A DNA stretch of 14,480 nt, taken from assembly GCA_937996585.1 (NCBI GenBank), contig CALKUW010000177.1:1-14480 (forward strand). The letters are read 5' to 3'. Source of the DNA: an uncultured Flavobacteriales bacterium. Its GTDB lineage: Bacteria > Bacteroidota > Bacteroidia > Flavobacteriales_D > Sanyastnellaceae. The translations under genes and the position numbers were made by a program. Below, piece after piece: positions 12,201 to 14,480 of the stretch (its first letter is position 1; every line of letters begins with the position of its first letter). A model generated the notes under the pieces. It was given only the letters and a program-made list of their open reading frames with translations. It was not told the DNA's origin and did not search any database.

Positions 12201-14480
12201 AGGAAGAGCTCCTGTCCACCGATGGAGAACTTGTCAACGTCGCCGATGAGGGTGATGGTGCCTTCATAGGCAAAGCCCACATTGGAACCCGTCACCTGCA
12301 CCGTCACGCCGCCGATGACGGCGCCATTGAAGACGGTCAGCCCGCCATATCCGTTGGGGCTCGTCTGGGGCGCGGCGTTGTTGATCCAGAGGTTCTCGAA
12401 TCCGCCCTCGTCCCGGAAGGAGATGCAGACCGTGTCGGTCACGGCCACCACGTCCTGGATGTCGAACTGGGCTGTGATGTTGTTGGTCCAGAGCTCCAGG
12501 CCCGTTCCGGAGGGGTCGGGGGAGGTGCCGAGGAAGCTGTAGTACTGGTTGGGGGTGGGCAGCTCGAACAGGGGCTCGAGGTAGATGGGCACGATGCCGC
12601 TGGTGGTGGCGAAGTTGCCGGGAGCCACAGCGATGTTGGCGCCCTGGGCGATGTCGCCGTAACGGTCTCCTGCGGTGAGCAGGTCGAAGTCCGTCTCCAC
12701 ATCGCATTGCGCCGCGCAGGACCCGGTCGCGACGGGCAACACCGTGCCATCGTGGACCACGCAGACGTCGTCCAGGTAGAACTGCTGGCCACCGACTTCC
12801 AGCTTCTGCACGTTTCCGGTCAGGGTCACCAGGCCGACCTGGTAGCCGGGATGGGCCGCCGTGGCGACCGTCATGGTCACCCCGGGCGCCACGGTGGTGG
12901 GCATGAACTCGAATTCATCCACGAGCAGCGTGTGGCCATTGACTTTGAGGTTCTCCACGCCCGCGCCATCGAAGAAGTTGAAGCTGACCTTCGAGACATT
13001 CGGGAAGGCCGAGAAGTCGTACACCGCATTGATGTTGCTCAGGCTGAGAACCTGACCGCTGCCGACCGTGGGTGCGGCGGATACCACGGCCGCACTGTTG
13101 TAGTGCGTGGCCGCACCGTCAAAGAAGACCTCGTAACCGAGCTGGATCCCGTTCTCCATGGCGACATAGGTGCCCGGGGGGCTGTACGGTTGCATCCCCG
13201 GGGTCATCAGCTCGTGCGTGTACGAGACATCGCAGGTGGTGTCGATGGGGGTGGTGGGCGGCACGATCACGATGCCGTCGGGCAGGTGGAAGCCCGACGA
13301 CACCGGGCCGGGGACCATCGTGCCCGCCGGGAAGAGGACGATGGGCTGCAGGTTCCCCGCATTGTTGAGGGACAGCATGACCTGGGTGCGGTCATAGGAA
13401 GCCCAGCAGTCCGCCACGATTTCGAAGACGAAGCTTCCACCGACGGGAAGGCTGATGTCTTCTATAAAACCCGTGACGTTGTCCGGAATCATGCCCGAAA
13501 CCACCACGTCACCCTCGGTATTGGAAATGGTCCACTGGCCATCCCCTCCGAATCCGTCCCCATAGTCTTCGATGAACTCCAGCTCGAGCTCGAAGTACGT
13601 CGCACCGGCGGCTTCTGCTCTGATGCCATCGGTCACCAGGAGTTGTGTCGCCGCGAAGCTGTGTTGGGCATATTCGCCGGTCTCCGTCCAGTTGGCGGAG
13701 AAGGTGCATTCTGCTGGATTTCCAGCTTGGTCATATACCACGTTGGTCGGGCAGGACGGGGAGAGCAGGTCCGCCCGGAACTCCGCGAGGTAGCTGTATT
13801 CCGCAGGGCAGGTCACCTGTCCGCCGTAGTCCGGGTCGATGAGCGGGACGTATCCTCCGGTGAAGAGGTCGTGCCACCCGCCGTTCCCACCGAGCTGGGC
13901 AGGGGTCAGGCTGATCATACCGAGGAAACCCTGGTCGTAAATGACTTCGGCCAGATTTATGATTTCATCGGTCCCCGAACCCGGGTAACCTAGTAGTTCG
14001 CAGACGTCATCCGCCGAGGTCGGTGTGGTCGTGAAGATGTCGTCGCCTCCCGGATCAGCTGAACCGCCTATAGTATTGGCCAGGCTCCAGGCATTGACAC
14101 CGCCGGAATAGACCGAGGCATCCAGTGGAATGAGGTTGAAGAACTCGGCATCGAAGGCCACTTGCGGCTGTTGGTTGGCCTGGGCAAGGATGTCCACGGG
14201 GCCGTCGGTGATCAGGGCCCCGGCAAGGCTGAGGCGGGGATCGGAAAGGACCACGGCCGTGGGGTTGGCGTCCACGAATTCCGGACCTACGGGCTGACCA
14301 TCGTGGTAGAGTTGTCCGCCGTTTTCATCGGGGATGTGCAGGACCACGGGGTGCGTAACGGTCGCTTCCTGCACCTGGTAGCACAGCGCATCGCCCACGG
14401 CGACTTCGGTTGGGCTGTAATCCCCGGCAGGCTGGTAGTTGCTGACGACCTCCAAGGGGAAGGTCTCGCCCTGCAGGAAG
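9275..14480 (-). CDS. P2: C-terminal part of a giant secreted multidomain protein with FISUMP and HYR-like domains, 5' end outside the window
   Basis: The frame is open through the right edge (FLQGETFP before LEVVSNY), so the start and any signal peptide lie outside; the codon at 14453-14455 is TTG within the frame, not a credible start. It ends at TGA 9275-9277. Counting residues from that TTG: beta region shared with P1 (~35-407); modules A (408-570) and B (584-758); PKD-like domain (768-846); GCTD spacer (849-869); FISUMP domain (876-1102); GCTD spacer (1107-1127); module C (1141-1323); TSP3-like loop DTDADGICDQDE (1328-1339); GCTD spacer (1342-1362); about three HYR/Ig-like domains (1366-1640); GCTD spacers (1646-1666, 1670-1690); Cys-bracketed dockerin-like tail (1696-1726, D1701/N1703/D1705/D1712). 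It is a paralogue of the next gene, P1. Role unknown; a surface or secreted structural or adhesive protein is inferred. No usual type IX CTD is seen. Confidence 0.93.
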   Translation of the reverse strand, partial: FLQGETFPLEVVSNYQPAGDYSPTEVAVGDALCYQVQEATVTHPVVLHIPDENGGQLYHDGQPVGPEFVDANPTAVVLSDPRLSLAGALITDGPVDILAQANQQPQVAFDAEFFNLIPLDASVYSGGVNAWSLANTIGGSADPGGDDIFTTTPTSADDVCELLGYPGSGTDEIINLAEVIYDQGFLGMISLTPAQLGGNGGWHDLFTGGYVPLIDPDYGGQVTCPAEYSYLAEFRADLLSPSCPTNVVYDQAGNPAECTFSANWTETGEYAQHSFAATQLLVTDGIRAEAAGATYFELELEFIEDYGDGFGGDGQWTISNTEGDVVVSGMIPDNVTGFIEDISLPVGGSFVFEIVADCWASYDRTQVMLSLNNAGNLQPIVLFPAGTMVPGPVSSGFHLPDGIVIVPPTTPIDTTCDVSYTHELMTPGMQPYSPPGTYVAMENGIQLGYEVFFDGAATHYNSAAVVSAAPTVGSGQVLSLSNINAVYDFSAFPNVSKVSFNFFDGAGVENLKVNGHTLLVDEFEFMPTTVAPGVTMTVATAAHPGYQVGLVTLTGNVQKLEVGGQQFYLDDVCVVHDGTVLPVATGSCAAQCDVETDFDLLTAGDRYGDIAQGANIAVAPGNFATTSGIVPIYLEPLFELPTPNQYYSFLGTSPDPSGTGLELWTNNITAQFDIQDVVAVTDTVCISFRDEGGFENLWINNAAPQTSPNGYGGLTVFNGAVIGGVTVQVTGSNVGFAYEGTITLIGDVDKFSIGGQELFLDDLCISGDDGSANATCDVSAAFGMAELDGECNFTFVAPPSDALLQWSLDGNPLGLANASFINLGFPPGTHEVCLTATDPDDASCTATQCMTVSCVPGCTDVTASNYNPEATEDDGSCIPAPTYCLSPTMDGYLYDVVLIGDKCWFSENLRTTQYADGSPIPGNVEDATWTNTTQGASAVYGEGGSGCASLSPDFDACSEAAALDAYGRLYNWHAVMDNRQICPAGWRTPTDADFIELAIAGGMDPADFTPDIYDVFAITEGVGTALKSTSGWANDGNGTDLLGFTALPAGYRNAYFGNFEEAGTRGRFWTSSYNSEYDNPWSWSLSSEFTDISRATSLPGGGYSVRCIKDIITPGCTSPDYAEYNPGANVDDGSCQQLILTNEACNIACDGLTDFDSDLSGASWGDSGSGASVHVNPGDFAFTSGDFDVYAEALPPVSGPAAPTYNQMMTETAGLVGVGRVLKLNNIIAEFDVQSAVPVTDSLCIVVRAAGNNTRITVNGASLAISDLSQMAGWHGAILGGCELFLAAFPETSANGSVVAVNAVIGIVGDVDMLAFGGDECMIDDICVSAGDGCPDTDADGICDQDEVAGCTDPSADNYNPEATDDDGSCQYGGGSIVLTVPPDVQLYANGPCDTDVSPNTTGMATAEYPDGCDAANATLTYTDAELGPPGTGCYTIIRTWSAQCGSEVVTGEQLIQVIDDIAPTIEGEVNVTLECDQWEGCSFEQMQALGLIAISDNCDLQLAEVVCESTSGTCYDGYILTYTAMDHCGNVSTFEQVVNIEDETPPVIAITCPNDTTLSLSCDALPSNETDWINFIVGISGGLADFTLVDNCYPEPGMFTYSEVDILAECEDYILVQRDMVTIAQDTCGNQSSATCTQMVTVITDCPGDPVPGCTDPSAPNYWPEATQDDGSCLEPGCTYAEASNFDASAQFDDGSCAFVLTNPCPTDINVDGETNTQDLLLLLGNFGLVCSE
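9536..10360 (-). other. Block of about three HYR/Ig-like domains in P2
   Basis: Residues 1366-1640 hold three units of about 80-100 residues. Landmarks are TVPPDVQL, CYTIIRTWSAQCG, QLIQVIDDIAPTIEG; then VNVTLECD, SDNCDLQL, ILTYTAMDHCGN, VNIEDETPPVI; then TCPNDTTLSLSCD, VDNCYPEPG, DTCGNQSSATCTQMVTV. The IIRTW/LTYTAxDxCGN and VxDxxxP patterns are typical of HYR and related Ig-like repeats in extracellular adhesins. Exact borders are approximate. Confidence 0.7.
10487..11035 (-). repeat. Module C of P2, third copy of the GGQ-LDDxC module in this protein
   Basis: Residues 1141-1323 run from CDGLTDFDSD to IDDICVSAG. Shared landmarks with module B: TDFD start, NPGDFAFTSG, VLKLNNIIAEFDVQ, VTDSLCIVVRAAG, ITVNG, then IGIVGDVDMLAFGGDECMIDDIC. 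The GGQ triplet is GGD here, and the D/GG before ENLxING is changed to AAGNNTRITVNG. It lies between the second GCTD spacer and the TSP3-like loop. Confidence 0.7.
11150..11830 (-). other. FISUMP domain in P2
   Basis: Residues 876-1102 match the Fibrobacter succinogenes major paralogous domain pattern. Landmarks: DVVLIGDKCWFSENLRTTQY near the start, DGSPIPG, then YGRLYNWHAVMDNRQICPAG with WRTPTDADF, ALKSTSGW, LLGFTALPAGYRN, RGRFWTSSY and YSVRCIKD at the end. All main landmarks are present and in order, so the domain looks complete. In Bacteroidota it is found in secreted lipoproteins and adhesin-like proteins; its biochemical role is not established. GCTD spacers bracket it. Confidence 0.9.
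11918..12154 (-). other. PKD-like Cys-rich domain of P2, paralogous to one in P1
   Basis: Residues 768-846 run from CDVSAAF to CMTVSC. They align with P1 residues 1913-1998 in both sequence and place, directly after module B (P1 has one extra beta module between). WSLDGNPLGLAN and THEVCLTATD are the best-preserved parts. The P2 copy ends at the first GCTD spacer, where the two proteins stop being alignable until module C. Confidence 0.65.
12182..13234 (-). repeat. Tandem modules A and B in P2
   Basis: Module A covers residues 408-570 (12746-13234) and module B 584-758 (12182-12706). Module A nearly matches its P1 counterpart at NINAVYDFSAFPNVSKVSF, FFDGAGVENLKVNG, GYQVGLVTLTGNVQKLEVGGQQF and CVVHDGT. 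Module B shares DFDxLxxGxxYGD, FRDEGGFENLWIN, GGLTVFNGAVIGGV and LIGDVDKFSIGGQELFLDDLCI. DNA similarity between the two A copies in a 73-base segment read by eye (around 12975-13040 and 4540-4610) is roughly 80 percent. Confidence 0.75.

Noticed and set aside
11561..13993. Long plus-strand open frame of 810 codons
   Set aside because: It lies antisense to P2, whose frame shows FISUMP, the GGQ modules and paired Cys motifs. Such antisense frames arise from strong G/C-ending codon use. The translation is rich in His, Arg and Gly with no domain I recognise.
14453..14455. Apparent start of P2 at this codon
   Set aside because: The codon is TTG and the frame continues upstream to the window edge with sensible sequence (FLQGETFP). 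There is no signal peptide at this point, so the true start is outside.

Overview
The window looks like a chromosomal piece of a GC-rich member of the Bacteroidota, most likely Flavobacteriales. This rests on protein content: a FISUMP domain, five Cys-paired GCTD...DDGSC spacers, HYR/PKD-type beta domains, C-terminal single dockerin-like motifs, and no Shine-Dalgarno site before the one well-defined large start. No rRNA, tRNA, CRISPR array, insertion sequence or origin was seen. All supported genes lie on the minus strand, so the biological order runs from high to low coordinates.

Right half (14480 to 9275): the C-terminal 1,700-plus residues of a giant secreted or surface protein (P2 here). 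Its start lies beyond the window. In protein order it carries a paralogous beta-rich region, two copies of a ~165-185-residue module ending in GGQ...LDDxC, a PKD-like domain, a FISUMP domain, a third module copy, a TSP3-like calcium loop, about three HYR/Ig-like domains, GCTD spacers and a Cys-bracketed dockerin-like tail. A hairpin with a UUCG tetraloop (9218-9245) follows the stop.

Centre and left (9059 to 438): a complete 2,873-residue secreted protein (P1) with signal peptide, N-terminal propeller-like region, PKD domain, internal dockerin-like pair, the same backbone as P2 (beta region, two modules, PKD-like domain, third module, dockerin-like tail), plus an embedded thioredoxin-fold domain with WCNAC and a seven-blade propeller. 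A second UUCG hairpin (387-420) follows it.

Left edge (263 to 1): a very small Cys-rich protein ending in CGKCTICKCK, followed 30 nt later by the first 16 codons of a probable M16 (insulinase-like) zinc peptidase that runs off the window.

The main observation is that P1 and P2 are neighbouring paralogues sharing a collinear scaffold and tail but differing in inserted domains (thioredoxin and propeller in P1; FISUMP and HYR in P2). The six-copy module is a candidate undescribed domain. Where these proteins act (cell surface, released, or adhesive matrix) is inference. Neither the P1 nor the P2 C-terminus resembles a usual type IX secretion CTD.
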